Origin: Endozoicomonas ascidiicola
GTDB lineage: Bacteria > Pseudomonadota > Gammaproteobacteria > Pseudomonadales > Endozoicomonadaceae
Direction of reading: 5' to 3'
Assembly (NCBI RefSeq): GCF_001646945.1
Contig: NZ_LUTV01000007.1
Span: 93,347-157,346 of the forward strand
DNA: 64,000 nt
Below, piece after piece: positions 46,283-55,967 of the stretch. The position numbers were made by a program, and so were the translations under genes. How positions within the stretch are numbered: position 1 is the stretch's first letter; every line of letters begins with the position of its first letter. The notes below the pieces were generated by a model. That model searched no databases. It worked only from the letters and a program-made list of their open reading frames with translations, and was not told where the DNA came from.

Positions 46283-49234
46283 TCAGTCCTCCATATCCTG
46301 ATAGCTTTCGATGCTCGGGCATGAGCAGATTAAGTGACGGTCGCCGTACACGTTATCAACGCGGTTGGCGGCAGGCCAGTATTTACTGAGTTTGGTGGCC
46401 TCGGATGGGAAAGCGGCCACTGTTCTGCTGTAAGGGCGTTCCCACTGGTCATCAGCAATGTCTGCTTGAGTGTGTGGGGCATTGACCAATGGGTTGTTAT
46501 CGGCTGGCCAGACACCACTTTGCACCTGATCAATCTCGTTTTTGATAGAAATCATGGCTTCGATAAAGCGATCAATTTCTTCTTTGGATTCCGACTCTGT
46601 GGGTTCAATCATCAGAGTGCCCGCCACGGGGAACGACATGGTGGGAGCGTGAAAGCCGTAATCCATTAAACGTTTGGCAATATCTTCTTCAGAAATACCG
46701 CTGGCTGCTTTGATGGGACGAATATCAATGATGCATTCGTGAGCAACCCGATTGTTGCGACCCTGATATAGAATATCGTAATGGCCAGTCAATTGGTTGG
46801 CCATGTAGTTCGCGTGCAGGATGGCTTCTTCCGTTGATCTTCTCAGCCCACGGCTGCCCAGCAGAGTGATGTACATCCAGCTGATTGGCAGAATGGAAGA
46901 GCTGCCGAAAGGCGCGGCAGATACAGCGCCAATGTCGTTTTCACGTTCTTTGATCGGGCTGATTTTATGGTTGGGCAGATAAGGCGCCAGATGACTTTTA
47001 ACACCGATGGGGCCCATGCCCGGACCACCGCCGCCATGAGGAATGGCAAAGGTTTTGTGCAGGTTCAGGTGAGAAACATCGGAACCAATATCCCCCGGCC
47101 GTGAAACGCCCACCATGGCGTTCATATTGGCGCCATCCATATACACCTGACCGCCATGGTCGTGAATGATCTGACAGATGACTTTTATTTCTTCTTCGTA
47201 GACGCCGTGGGTTGATGGGTAAGTAACCATCAGCGCCGACAGGTTGTCACTGTGCTCTTCAGCTTTGGCTTTCAGGTCTTCCACATCCACGTTACCGCTG
47301 TCGTCACAAGCCACAATGATGATTTCCATGCCCAGCATGGCAGCGGATGCCGGGTTGGTGCCATGGGCAGAGGATGGGATCAGGCAGATGTTGCGGTGAC
47401 TCTGACCGTTGGCTTTCTGATAGTTACGAATGGCCAGAAGACCGGTGTATTCGCCTTGGGCACCAGAGTTTGGTTGCATTGAGATAGTGTCATAACCGGT
47501 GATCTCAACGAGGGAAGCTTCCAGTTGACGAATCATGGTCAGATAACCCGGCACCTGATCGCTGGGGGCAAATGGGTGAATGCTGGAAAATTCTGGCCAT
47601 GACACCGGCAGCATTTCGGCAACGGCGTTCAGTTTCATGGTGCAGGAACCCAGGGGAATCATACCGTGAACCAGTGAGTAGTCTTTGTTCTCCAAGCGTT
47701 TCAGATAGCGCATCATGTCGGTTTCTGAATGATGGGTATTGAACACCGGGTGAGTAAGAATGTCATCTGTACGACGATGATCTTCTGACAGGCCTGAGGC
47801 AGGCTTGCAGTGAGTGCTTTGATGGTTGTTGCTGGCGATTTGGCGATCGATTGAATCAATGTTCAACTCTTTGCCTTCACCCATAAAGATATTGAATAAT
47901 TCGATCAGGTCGGCTGAAGTCGTCGTTTCATCCAGACTGACGCCGATACGATTACGGCCAATTTGTCGTACGTTGCAGCCTTGTTTTAAAGCTCTTTTGA
48001 CAACTTTTTCCTGATCGCTGCCCACTTTGACGGCCAGAGTATCGAAGAAGGTGTCGTTGCAGCTGAAGCCCATTTCGGTCAGGCCGTGATGCAGGATTCG
48101 GGTCAAACGGTGAACCCGTTCAGCAATGGTTTTCAGACCTTCCGCTCCGTGATAAACCACATAGCTGGCGGCCATATTTGCCAACAGAGCCTGTGCCGTA
48201 CAAATATTGGATGTGGCCTTTTCTCGGCGAATATGTTGCTCACGGGTTTGCATGGCCATGCGCAATGCCTGATTGCCACGGCTGTCTTTAGAAACACCGA
48301 TGATGCGCCCGGGAATGGAGCGTTTCAGTTTTGCGGTGGTGGCAAAAAACGCGGCGTGCGGACCACCAAAGCCCATTGGTACACCAAAACGCTGACTGTT
48401 GCCCAGCACGATATCGGCGCCCAGTTCGCCAGGGGATTTCAATAAAGTCAGTGCCAGTAAGTCGGAAGCCACAGAAACCATTGCGCCTTGCTGTTTGGCG
48501 AGGGCGGTGATGGATTCGACATTAGTGATTGAGCCATAAGTGCCTGGGTATTGGATTTGTACCCCGAACACATCGTGGTTATCGAGGTCGGTCAGTGGGT
48601 TGCCAACAATGACGTTAATGCCCATCCACTCTGCACGGGTTTTGATCACATCAATGGTTTGTGGGTGAACGTCATCGGCAACAAAGAAAGCGTTGGATTT
48701 GGCTTTTTGGCGGCCAACGCTGCGCAGACAAAGTGTCATGGCTTCTGCGGCCGCTGTCGCTTCATCAAGCAAAGAGGCGTTGGCGATTTCCATGCCGGTG
48801 AGATCCATCACCATTTGCTGATAGTTCAGCAGCATTTCCAGTCGGCCCTGGGAGATTTCTGGCTGGTAGGGAGTGTAGGCAGTGTACCAGCCTGGGTTTT
48901 CCAGCAGGTTTCTCAGGATAACATTGGGCACATGGGTGTTGTAATAGCCCATGCCAATATACGACTTGTTAACGGTATTTTGTTTTGCCAGAGCCTGGAG
49001 TTCGGCCAATGCTTGCGGTTCTGTTTTTTCACTGGGCAGGTCAAGCTCTCTGCCAAGTCGAATTCTGCCCGGTACCGTTTCATCAATCAGTTCTGATAGG
49101 TGTTGGTGACCAAGCACTTCCAGCATCGCATGCTGTTCTGCAGAGTCGGAGCCAAGGTGTCGGTGAGTGAACTGTTCGTTGTTTTCCAGTTCAGCCAATG
49201 TTGGCAAGGTGACAGGTTCTTTATTAACGGCCAT
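46283..49234 (-). CDS. gcvP: Glycine dehydrogenase (decarboxylating), P protein
   Basis: PLP enzyme that decarboxylates glycine and passes aminomethyl to lipoyl-GcvH. 983 residues, the long single-chain form joining both halves. N-terminal half: [34 protein letters not shown]-terminal half holds the PLP Lys727 in [21 protein letters not shown], preceded by [20 protein letters not shown]. Upstream is sdaA (94-bp gap), downstream gcvT; one transcript is likely. Confidence 0.97.
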   Translation of the reverse strand: MAVNKEPVTLPTLAELENNEQFTHRHLGSDSAEQHAMLEVLGHQHLSELIDETVPGRIRLGRELDLPSEKTEPQALAELQALAKQNTVNKSYIGMGYYNTHVPNVILRNLLENPGWYTAYTPYQPEISQGRLEMLLNYQQMVMDLTGMEIANASLLDEATAAAEAMTLCLRSVGRQKAKSNAFFVADDVHPQTIDVIKTRAEWMGINVIVGNPLTDLDNHDVFGVQIQYPGTYGSITNVESITALAKQQGAMVSVASDLLALTLLKSPGELGADIVLGNSQRFGVPMGFGGPHAAFFATTAKLKRSIPGRIIGVSKDSRGNQALRMAMQTREQHIRREKATSNICTAQALLANMAASYVVYHGAEGLKTIAERVHRLTRILHHGLTEMGFSCNDTFFDTLAVKVGSDQEKVVKRALKQGCNVRQIGRNRIGVSLDETTTSADLIELFNIFMGEGKELNIDSIDRQIASNNHQSTHCKPASGLSEDHRRTDDILTHPVFNTHHSETDMMRYLKRLENKDYSLVHGMIPLGSCTMKLNAVAEMLPVSWPEFSSIHPFAPSDQVPGYLTMIRQLEASLVEITGYDTISMQPNSGAQGEYTGLLAIRNYQKANGQSHRNICLIPSSAHGTNPASAAMLGMEIIIVACDDSGNVDVEDLKAKAEEHSDNLSALMVTYPSTHGVYEEEIKVICQIIHDHGGQVYMDGANMNAMVGVSRPGDIGSDVSHLNLHKTFAIPHGGGGPGMGPIGVKSHLAPYLPNHKISPIKERENDIGAVSAAPFGSSSILPISWMYITLLGSRGLRRSTEEAILHANYMANQLTGHYDILYQGRNNRVAHECIIDIRPIKAASGISEEDIAKRLMDYGFHAPTMSFPVAGTLMIEPTESESKEEIDRFIEAMISIKNEIDQVQSGVWPADNNPLVNAPHTQADIADDQWERPYSRTVAAFPSEATKLSKYWPAANRVDNVYGDRHLICSCPSIESYQDMED

Positions 49235-49328
49235 GTTGCTGTCCTGTTTTAGTCTTACGTTGGTCTTAATATTGTTGCGGTTCTAATGTTTAAAACTTGC
49301 GTTTGAATCCGGTGTCAGTGGGCCTGGA

Positions 49329-50708
49329 TCAGCAGGCCACGACGTTCACCGCCAGTCCGCCCATGGCGGTTTCTTTGTATTTATCCTGCATGTCCATGCC
49401 TGTCTGGCGCATGGTTTCGATCACATGATCCAAATGAACGTGATGAATGCCATCACCCTTCATGGCAAGACGCGCTGCGTTGATTGCCTTGATGGCGCCC
49501 ATGGTGTTGCGCTCGATGCAGGGGACTTGAACCAGTCCGGCGATTGGATCGCAGGTCAGGCCCAAGTTATGTTCCATGCCAATTTCAGCGGCATTCTCGA
49601 TCTGTCGGTTATCGCCACCCATCACCGCACACAATGCGCCAGCGGCCATGGAGCAGGCGACACCTATTTCTCCCTGGCAACCCACTTCAGCGGCCGAAAT
49701 CGATGCGTTCTTTTTGTACAGCATGCCGATGGCGGAAGCGGTGGTGAGGAACGTGCAAATACCGTCTTTATTACTACCGGGCACGAAGCGATCATAATAA
49801 GCGAGGACGGCGGGTATCACGCCGGCAGCGCCGTTGGTGGGTGCTGTGACGACTCGGCCGCCCACCGCATTTTCTTCATTGACGGCGATGGCGAACAGGC
49901 TGACCCAGTCCATCACTTCCAAATGGTCTTTCTGATCTTCAGGCTTGTTTAATAATTCCTGATGTAACTGATGAGCACGGCGGGGGACGTTCAATCCGCC
50001 GGGCAGAATACCGGTTTGCTGGCAGCCTCGGTTAATGCTGCTTTCCATAACGTGCCAGATGTTGAGCAAGTCGGCCTTGATGTCTGTCGTTCTGCCCAGG
50101 TGCTTTTCATTTTCAGAGACAATTTCAGCGATGGACAAGTGAGTTCTGTCGCCAATATCAAGAAGGTCTTGTGCGTTTTGGAATGGGTGAGGAATGGTGG
50201 TTGTCGAAGTGGTGGGCTGATTTTTCTGTTCCGTTTCCTGTTCATTGAGAACAAAGCCGCCACCAACAGAGTAAAAATGGTTTTGATAAAGCTCTATGCC
50301 GGCTTCATCCAAGGCTCTCAGCGTCATCCCGTTGGGGTGTTTGGGGAGCGATTGGCCTTTTAAAAAGAGCAGGTGTTGATCTTCGATAAAAGCAATGGTT
50401 TTTTCTTTACCAAGGTGTAACAGACCGGATGATCGAATGTTATCAATAATAACCGGAGCCGCATCAGGATCGATAAGGTCCGGCTGTTCACCGGACAACC
50501 CTAGCATGATGGCGGTATCCGTGGCATGACCATGACCGGTCATGGCAAGGGAACCGTAGAGCTCGATCCGAATTTGTTGAGTTTTCTCGAACACAGCTTC
50601 AGCTTTGAGTTCAGCAAGAAAACGATTTCCAGCCACCATGGGGCCAACCGTATGGGATGACGAGGGGCCAATACCTACTTTAAATAAGTCGAGAATACTG
50701 AGGGGCAT
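49329..50708 (-). CDS. sdaA: L-serine ammonia-lyase (iron-sulfur)
   Basis: Deaminates L-serine to pyruvate. 459 residues from the ATG at 50708 ([20 protein letters not shown]), which has GGAG eight bases upstream and matches the family; the ATG at 50738 is not needed. The beta domain carries [17 protein letters not shown]. The alpha domain holds the [4Fe-4S] cysteines in [17 protein letters not shown] and [18 protein letters not shown]. First gene of sdaA-gcvP-gcvT, linking serine and glycine breakdown to pyruvate and one-carbon units. Confidence 0.96.
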   Translation of the reverse strand: MPLSILDLFKVGIGPSSSHTVGPMVAGNRFLAELKAEAVFEKTQQIRIELYGSLAMTGHGHATDTAIMLGLSGEQPDLIDPDAAPVIIDNIRSSGLLHLGKEKTIAFIEDQHLLFLKGQSLPKHPNGMTLRALDEAGIELYQNHFYSVGGGFVLNEQETEQKNQPTTSTTTIPHPFQNAQDLLDIGDRTHLSIAEIVSENEKHLGRTTDIKADLLNIWHVMESSINRGCQQTGILPGGLNVPRRAHQLHQELLNKPEDQKDHLEVMDWVSLFAIAVNEENAVGGRVVTAPTNGAAGVIPAVLAYYDRFVPGSNKDGICTFLTTASAIGMLYKKNASISAAEVGCQGEIGVACSMAAGALCAVMGGDNRQIENAAEIGMEHNLGLTCDPIAGLVQVPCIERNTMGAIKAINAARLAMKGDGIHHVHLDHVIETMRQTGMDMQDKYKETAMGGLAVNVVAC

Positions 50709-50893
50709 CACCAGGACTCCATTTTCCAAATCCTTCATTTATTTTGTTGGCATTTGTGCTTGTTATAAGTTGTTATGGGGAAACGGTTATATGCGGCAGA
50801 TTTATTTAGAAGGATTTGTTATATCTGCTGGTGCTGCGTTTGTGTTTCCTTATAAAAAGCGTATCAAGAGCCAATGGTCGCTTCAATAGAAAA

Positions 50894-50909
50894 GTTTCCA
50901 ATAGGAAAC
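50894..50909. promoter_or_regulatory. Candidate operator dyad between sdaA and the XRE-cupin regulator
   Basis: GTTTCC-AATA-GGAAAC is a perfect 6+6 dyad in the 285-bp divergent gap, 85 bases upstream of the regulator ATG and 186 from sdaA. Position and symmetry suit binding by a dimeric HTH regulator. A half-site TTTCC occurs near 50843. Confidence 0.55.
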
Positions 50910-50993
50910 AAAGTGTCACATTGAGTGCTTCTTGCAGATTGTAGTGTATTATGGATTTCTTGCTACGTGATGCGAATTGAACAGGGGCAGGGT

Positions 50994-51662
50994 ATGGCAG
51001 AGTCAACGGAATTTCTCAAACAAAATCAATATAATAAGCCATCAGTCGTGATTAATAGACGGGTCGGGGTGGATCACTCTGGTGAGGGGAAGCCTGAGTC
51101 AAAAGTCACGCCGCTTGAGCTGGGCAAACGAGTGAGAGATATTCGTTTAAGCCAGAATTTAACCTTGGAAGAAGCCAGTTTGAAAACTGGGTTGGCTCGC
51201 TCAACCCTGTCAAAAATTGAAAATGAACAGATATCCCCCACCTTTGCTGCAGTGACCAAGCTGGTGGATGGACTTGGAATTGATTTGCCGCAGCTTTTTT
51301 CCCCGGCACCTGAAAACAGTGGTGCAGGCGGCCGTCGTGATATTACTCGAAAGGGTGAGGGTAAGATTCATCCAACCACCACTTACGAGCATGAGCTGCT
51401 GGCGACTGAGCTCTCTGGGAAGAGAATAATTCCCTATCGAACCACGGTGAAAGCCCGTTCTTTCGATGAATACGGGGAGTGGGTTCGACACGATGGGGAA
51501 GAGTTTTTGCTGGTGCTTTCAGGCAGCCTCGAACTCTATACGGAACATTATCAGCCCGTAGAGCTGTTTGAGGGGGACAGTGTTTATTACGATGCTCAGA
51601 TGGGGCATGCCCTGGTATCGACCAGTGAATCCGATGCGGTCATTCTCTGGGTAACCGCTTGA
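50994..51662 (+). CDS. XRE-family transcriptional regulator with C-terminal cupin
   Basis: 222 residues from the ATG at 50994 (MAESTEFLKQNQ), with AGGGG upstream. The HTH_3 domain is at ~40-95 (LGKRVRDIRLSQNLTLEEASLKTGLARSTLSKIENEQ...SPTFAAVTKLVDGLG) and the cupin at ~140-222 (EWVRHDGEEFLLVLSGSLELYTE, LFEGDSVYYDAQMGHALV). Such proteins sense small molecules, often amino acids or amines, through the cupin. Divergence from sdaA-gcvP-gcvT suggests it controls serine/glycine catabolism. Confidence 0.92.
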   Translation: MAESTEFLKQNQYNKPSVVINRRVGVDHSGEGKPESKVTPLELGKRVRDIRLSQNLTLEEASLKTGLARSTLSKIENEQISPTFAAVTKLVDGLGIDLPQLFSPAPENSGAGGRRDITRKGEGKIHPTTTYEHELLATELSGKRIIPYRTTVKARSFDEYGEWVRHDGEEFLLVLSGSLELYTEHYQPVELFEGDSVYYDAQMGHALVSTSESDAVILWVTA

Positions 51663-51728
51663 ATCCCTGATGAAAATAGTGGTTTTAGGTGGTAGAATTC
51701 TCCGGCTTTTTACCGGGAGGTTGTTCGT

Positions 51729-52829
51729 TTGCTGTCACACTCACTGAAACGATATGTGTTCCCGGCCGTAGTACTGGTTATTGCAGTGCTGGCTGTACTG
51801 GGAACCCGCCCAAGGCTTAACAGCTTTCAGGGGCAGATCATGGGGACAACCTATAACGTCAGTTATGTGTCTGACCTGTTCAGCCATCCGGTGGATGATA
51901 TCTCGAAAAAAGTCCATGCTGCGCTGGTGGATGTGGACCAGAGAATGTCTACCTATAAACCCGATTCAGAATTGATGCAGTTCAACCGTTCGGAAGTTGG
52001 GCTGCCTTTTAAGGTATCGCCGGATCTGGTGGATTTGATTGTTCAGGCGGAAGCCATTTCGGTGATGTCTGATGGTGAGTATGACGTCACCATCGGCCCG
52101 CTGGTTAATCTCTGGGGTTTTGGGCCTTCCGGAGACGTATTGGATCAGGCAGAAACGGTTAAAGATGCCATTAATTCTACACAGTTCCAGGCGTGGGTAA
52201 GAACTCAGTATGGCGAGCTTCCCAGTGAAAACGCCATTAATGAAGCACTGGCAACGGTGGGTTACCAACATCTTGTAGCCAATACGCAGGATTCAACGTT
52301 AACCCGCGAGTTACCTTTGTTTGTGGATTTGAGCTCCATTGCCAAAGGTTATGGGGTCGACAAGGCGGCTGAAACACTTCGTAAAGAAGGGATTGATGAC
52401 TATTTGGTGGAAGTGGGTGGAGAGGTTGCCGTCCATGGCATGAAACCCAATGGTCTGCCCTGGCGGCTGGCAGTGATTGGGCCGGAAATGGGCAAAAACG
52501 GGGTTTCTGCCCTGGTGAAGCCCGGCGATAAATCGCTGGCAACTTCCGGTGATTATTTGAATTTTTTTGAAGTGGATGGTCAGCGCTATTCACATACGAT
52601 TAACCCGTTAACGGGCTGGCCAGAAGCCAAGCGAGTGGCGGAAGTGGCGGTCATTGCAGACACCACGGCCCGGGCCGACGCTCTGGCGACCATGTTTATG
52701 GTGCTAGGGGATGAAAAAGGCCTCGAACTGGCGAACCAGCTGGGTATTGCAGCCCGTTTTGCCTATTATACGGGTGAAGGATTTGAAACCGTGACCAGTG
52801 AGGCGTTCAAGCCTTATCTGGTCCACTAA
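51729..52829 (+). CDS. apbE: FAD:protein FMN transferase
   Basis: Attaches FMN covalently to Thr of NqrB/NqrC and related flavoproteins in the periplasm. 366 residues from a TTG at 51729 with GGGAGG eight bases upstream; no ATG fits. An N-terminal membrane helix ([18 protein letters not shown]) replaces the lipobox seen in many ApbE. Motifs: [72 protein letters not shown], and [11 protein letters not shown] with [16 protein letters not shown] for metal and FAD. Followed by nqrM. Confidence 0.95.
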   Translation: MLSHSLKRYVFPAVVLVIAVLAVLGTRPRLNSFQGQIMGTTYNVSYVSDLFSHPVDDISKKVHAALVDVDQRMSTYKPDSELMQFNRSEVGLPFKVSPDLVDLIVQAEAISVMSDGEYDVTIGPLVNLWGFGPSGDVLDQAETVKDAINSTQFQAWVRTQYGELPSENAINEALATVGYQHLVANTQDSTLTRELPLFVDLSSIAKGYGVDKAAETLRKEGIDDYLVEVGGEVAVHGMKPNGLPWRLAVIGPEMGKNGVSALVKPGDKSLATSGDYLNFFEVDGQRYSHTINPLTGWPEAKRVAEVAVIADTTARADALATMFMVLGDEKGLELANQLGIAARFAYYTGEGFETVTSEAFKPYLVH

Positions 52830-52843
52830 TGGAGGAATCAGCA

Positions 52844-53077
52844 ATGACGATGATGCTGATTACATTCGGCGTATTTTTAACCCTGATTGCTGCCATGTCG
52901 GTGGGAGTGATTTTTGCCAACAAACCCATCAAAGGTTCTTGCGGTGGTTTAAGCACGCTTGGCTTGAAAGACGGTTGTGTTATTTGTGGAGGCGGCGATA
53001 AAACCGATCCACTGTCTGAAATGAATGAAGACCTGTTTTATGACGCCTCAGCAGCGGGCGATAAAACCAAAGCGTAA
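52844..53077 (+). CDS. nqrM: Na+-NQR maturation protein NqrM
   Basis: 77 residues from the ATG at 52844, with GGAGG upstream. One membrane helix ([20 protein letters not shown]) and the conserved cysteine set in [21 protein letters not shown]. NqrM is thought to deliver iron to the Cys4 site of NqrD/NqrE. It follows apbE as usual, but the nqrA-F genes are not next to them here. Its stop codon lies in a 13-bp tandem repeat. Confidence 0.95.
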   Translation: MTMMLITFGVFLTLIAAMSVGVIFANKPIKGSCGGLSTLGLKDGCVICGGGDKTDPLSEMNEDLFYDASAAGDKTKA

Positions 53078-53100
53078 AACCAAAGCGTAAAACCAAAGCT
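53062..53100. repeat. 13-bp tandem repeat spanning the nqrM stop codon
   Basis: TAAAACCAAAGCG occurs three times head to tail (last copy ends in T), with a partial fourth. The second copy's TAA is the nqrM stop; the first copy encodes the protein's last residues. Confidence 0.9.
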
Positions 53101-53211
53101 TAAAACAATGTTCAGCACAAAAGAATGCAGTCCGGAATAAAAGACGCCTTATGGATTTTTCATCAAGGCGTTGGCCAATAAAGCTGATAATCAGCCGGGG
53201 GAATCCAATGT

Positions 53212-54606
53212 ATGGGTGTCAATAAATACGACCTGGTCATTCTTGGGTCAGGGCCAGCAGGTGAAGGGGCGGCGATGAACGCCGTCAAGCTGGGCAAAAA
53301 AGTGGCTGTGGTTGAGCAGTACAATTTTGTCGGTGGTGGTTGTACTCACCTTGGCACCATTCCTTCCAAAGCGCTTCGCCATTCCGTTAAACAGATCATG
53401 GACTTCAACACCAACCCCATGTTTCGGGAGATTGGTGATCCGCGCTGGTTCAGTTTCCCAAAAGTATTGAAGCGGGCGGAGTCGGTGATTCAGAAACAGG
53501 TGCAGTCTCGCACCATGTATTATGCCCGCAACCGGATCGATCTTTATTTTGGTCGTGGTGTCTTTCTGGATGAGCATGTTCTGGAGGTCACCGAGTCTAA
53601 CGGCAATACTGAAAAGCTCTATGGTGCCAATTTTCTGATTGCCACCGGTTCTCGACCTTACCATCCACCGGGTGTGGATTTTCATCATCCGCGAGTCTTT
53701 GATAGCGATACTATTCTTGAGTTGTCGTCTACACCGCGGCGCATGATTATTTACGGAGCGGGTGTTATTGGTTCCGAGTACGCATCTATTTTCTCCGGCC
53801 TTGGTGTGCTGGTGGATCTGGTGGATACGCGGGAACGGTTGTTGTCGTTCCTTGATAAAGAAATTTCCGATGCGCTGGGTTATCAGTTGCGGAAAATGAA
53901 CGTGATTATCCGTCACAATGAAGAATTCCAGAAACTGGAAACCTTGGATGACGGTGTTGTGTTGCACCTGAAATCGGGCAAAAAGCTGAAAGCAGATATG
54001 CTGCTCTGGGCCAACGGCCGAACCGGCAATACGCAGGCTATGGGGCTGGAAATGCTTGGCTTGAACCCCGATGGTCGAGGTCAGTTAGCGGTAAACGAAA
54101 GCTATCAAACGGCACTGCCCCATATTTATGCGGCGGGGGATGTGGTTGGCTGGCCAAGCCTTGCCAGTGCGGCATACGACCAAGGACGTTCAGCAGCTGC
54201 CCATTTGTGTGGCAGTCAAGACTGGCACTTTGTCAATGAGGTGCCCACGGGGATCTATACCATTCCTGAGATCAGTTCGCTTGGTAAAACGGAAGAAGAG
54301 CTGACGGCAGATGCGGTGCCTTACGAAGTTGGTAAAGCGTTTTTTTCCCGGTTGGCCCGGGCGCAAATCACCGGTGAAGTGGTGGGTATGCTGAAGATTC
54401 TCTTTCATCGGGATACTTTGGAAGTGCTGGGGATTCACTGCTTTGGTGACCAGGCTTCTGAGATTGTGCACATCGGTCAGGCCGTTATGCGACAGAAAGG
54501 CGATGCCAATTCGTTGCGCTATTTTCTGAATACCACATTCAACTATCCGACCATGGCAGAGGCTTATCGTGTGGCCTCGCTGGATGGTCTGAATCGTTTA
54601 TTTTAA
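53212..54606 (+). CDS. sthA: Soluble pyridine nucleotide transhydrogenase
   Basis: Flavoprotein converting NADPH plus NAD+ to NADP+ plus NADH. 464 residues of the disulfide-reductase fold without the redox disulfide: [19 protein letters not shown] has a single Cys, typical of SthA. FAD motif [20 protein letters not shown] at the start; NAD motif [19 protein letters not shown] near residue 180; [22 protein letters not shown]-terminal interface [18 protein letters not shown]. Follows apbE-nqrM as in Pseudomonas. Confidence 0.96.
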   Translation: MGVNKYDLVILGSGPAGEGAAMNAVKLGKKVAVVEQYNFVGGGCTHLGTIPSKALRHSVKQIMDFNTNPMFREIGDPRWFSFPKVLKRAESVIQKQVQSRTMYYARNRIDLYFGRGVFLDEHVLEVTESNGNTEKLYGANFLIATGSRPYHPPGVDFHHPRVFDSDTILELSSTPRRMIIYGAGVIGSEYASIFSGLGVLVDLVDTRERLLSFLDKEISDALGYQLRKMNVIIRHNEEFQKLETLDDGVVLHLKSGKKLKADMLLWANGRTGNTQAMGLEMLGLNPDGRGQLAVNESYQTALPHIYAAGDVVGWPSLASAAYDQGRSAAAHLCGSQDWHFVNEVPTGIYTIPEISSLGKTEEELTADAVPYEVGKAFFSRLARAQITGEVVGMLKILFHRDTLEVLGIHCFGDQASEIVHIGQAVMRQKGDANSLRYFLNTTFNYPTMAEAYRVASLDGLNRLF

Positions 54607-54622
54607 GCTCAATCTCAATCAT

Positions 54623-54649
54623 CACCGGAGATCGACTCCGGTGACTTTT
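54623..54649 (+). terminator. Rho-independent terminator after sthA
   Basis: CACCGGAG-ATCGA-CTCCGGTG is a perfect 8-bp stem followed by ACTTTT, 16 bases past the sthA stop. Confidence 0.85.
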
Positions 54650-54815
54650 AAGAAGCTGTTCATGATCTTTTGCGAATAGCGAAAACGAGGAGAAAATGTT
54701 CCTGTTTTTCAGTTTTTTGAGGCGCATAGTGGTGCTACGCAACGAAGAAAACTGAAAAACAGGGGCGTTTTATCATCGTTTGCAGCTCGCAGAAAGCTTG
54801 TGAACAGCTTCTAAA
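54648..54815. repeat. MITE-like inverted-repeat element
   Basis: Ends TTAAGAAGCTGTTCA (54649-54663) and TGAACAGCTTCTAAA (54801-54815) are inverted copies with one mismatch. Inside, CCTGTTTTTCAGTTTT pairs with AAAACTGAAAAACAGG. There is no transposase. At about 168 bp it looks like a non-autonomous transposable element or a large palindromic repeat. Confidence 0.75.
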
Positions 54816-54817
54816 GA

Positions 54818-55120
54818 TCAGTTATTCTGCATGTACTGGCTTGGGTCGATGTAAATGCCCAGGGAGCGTTTATCAATACGTTTCTCTTTCTTCTCGGTTT
54901 TTCCCACTTCCTGGTATCTGAACACCACGGTATCCCCGACGCCAACGTCGAGTTTGCTGTCAGCGGATAAGTACTTAAATTCGTCGCCAGCAACGGTCAG
55001 GGTATGGATGTAATAGTCCGGCATACCTAACCAGTTACTGTGTGGCCCCTCGCTGTTGACCGCTTCAAGCAGGCCACGGCCTTCCAGCTTAGGCTGGCGC
55101 TTTTGAAAGTTTCTTTGCAT
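54818..55120 (-). CDS. Unknown small protein, about 100 residues
   Basis: 100 residues, basic N-terminus (MQRNFQKRQPKLEGRGLLEAV), then a region that reads as beta strands (YYIHTLTVAGDEFKYL, LDVGVGDTVVFRYQEVG) and a lysine-rich end. The strands suggest a small OB- or SH3-like barrel, but no family is recognised. No cysteines, no signal peptide. The stop is three bases from the MITE-like repeat, so the 3' end may have been altered. Same strand as the following DUF2062 gene. Confidence 0.65.
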   Translation of the reverse strand: MQRNFQKRQPKLEGRGLLEAVNSEGPHSNWLGMPDYYIHTLTVAGDEFKYLSADSKLDVGVGDTVVFRYQEVGKTEKKEKRIDKRSLGIYIDPSQYMQNN

Positions 55121-55158
55121 AGGACTTTTCTCAGGATGAGTGTGTGCGGTTAGTTGGT

Positions 55159-55683
55159 TTAATTGGATCTTGAACGGCGTTTGTTACGTTGACGCCAGTT
55201 AACAATAACATTCCAGCGCCAGATAATCCGAATCATTGTGTAGCTAATAAAGCCAAGAACGACACCGGAGATCGCAGATCCAAGATAAAGCGGTTTCCAG
55301 ATTCTCGCCAGCCCTGACCCAAGCCCTTGCAGAGTAAGTTCAAAGGAGGATTCATTAACGGGTACCTGAAGGATAAGACAGCCTATTTTATAAGTAAAAT
55401 AGAATATGGCGGGCATGGTCAGAGGGTTTGTGATCCAGACCAGGGCAACAGAGAGTGGTAAGTTGCAGCGGAACAAAATGGCCAGGCAGGCCGCCAGTAC
55501 CATCTGAAATGGCATGGGAATAAAGGCAACGAAGATGCCTACAAAAAAAGCGGTTGCAGCGGATCGACGATTCAGTTGCCAAAGGTTTGCGTTGTGAAGC
55601 GCGCTGCCCAGAAACCGGAGGTAACGGTTTTCTTTAATCGTATGGGGTTCGGGCAAATACCTTTGAATCAGTTTTTTCGCCAT
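55159..55683 (-). CDS. DUF2062 membrane protein
   Basis: 174 residues with three membrane helices. DUF2062 signature: RRSAATAFFVGIFVAFIPMPFQMVLAACLAILFRCNLPLSVALVWITNPLTM (Pro-rich, near residues 38-90). The C-terminus is strongly basic (NWRQRNKRRSRSN). Function unknown. It is divergent from comEC, the same arrangement as in Pseudomonas. Confidence 0.92.
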   Translation of the reverse strand: MAKKLIQRYLPEPHTIKENRYLRFLGSALHNANLWQLNRRSAATAFFVGIFVAFIPMPFQMVLAACLAILFRCNLPLSVALVWITNPLTMPAIFYFTYKIGCLILQVPVNESSFELTLQGLGSGLARIWKPLYLGSAISGVVLGFISYTMIRIIWRWNVIVNWRQRNKRRSRSN

Positions 55684-55967
55684 GGGTTACCAATTGGGTT
55701 ACATCATAAAATCAGACCGGAATGCTATGACTTTAGATCATGGTCGATGAAAGTTACCAACTTTCTTCCAGCGCTTGATCAATCGTTTCAGGCATTGCCA
55801 GACAGGCAAATCCATTCACTTCAACTAAGCTTGCTTCTTTATCGACCCGATCAATAAAAATTTACAGGGTGAAGCGGCGATAAGGTTTCCGCGATTTTGT
55901 GCGGAGGGTCACGCTTTTAGCCAAGTCAAAGTCGGCAATTATGCACTGAAAGAACTATCAACACCAC

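Noticed and set aside
48551-49096. 181-codon plus-strand open frame
   Set aside because: Antisense to gcvP; composition is a mirror of the gene.
49235-49328. Glycine riboswitch before gcvP
   Set aside because: The gap is only 94 bases and shows no tandem aptamer-like arms; the sdaA leader shows none either.
53062-53100. CRISPR-like repeats
   Set aside because: Units are 13 bp and contiguous, without spacers; simple tandem duplication.
53248-53967. 239-codon minus-strand open frame
   Set aside because: It is antisense to sthA, has no ribosome-binding site and its translation lacks family features; it reflects codon bias on the other strand.
54539-54742. 67-codon minus-strand frame over the sthA 3' end
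   Set aside because: Overlaps sthA, its terminator and the palindromic repeat; no ribosome-binding site.
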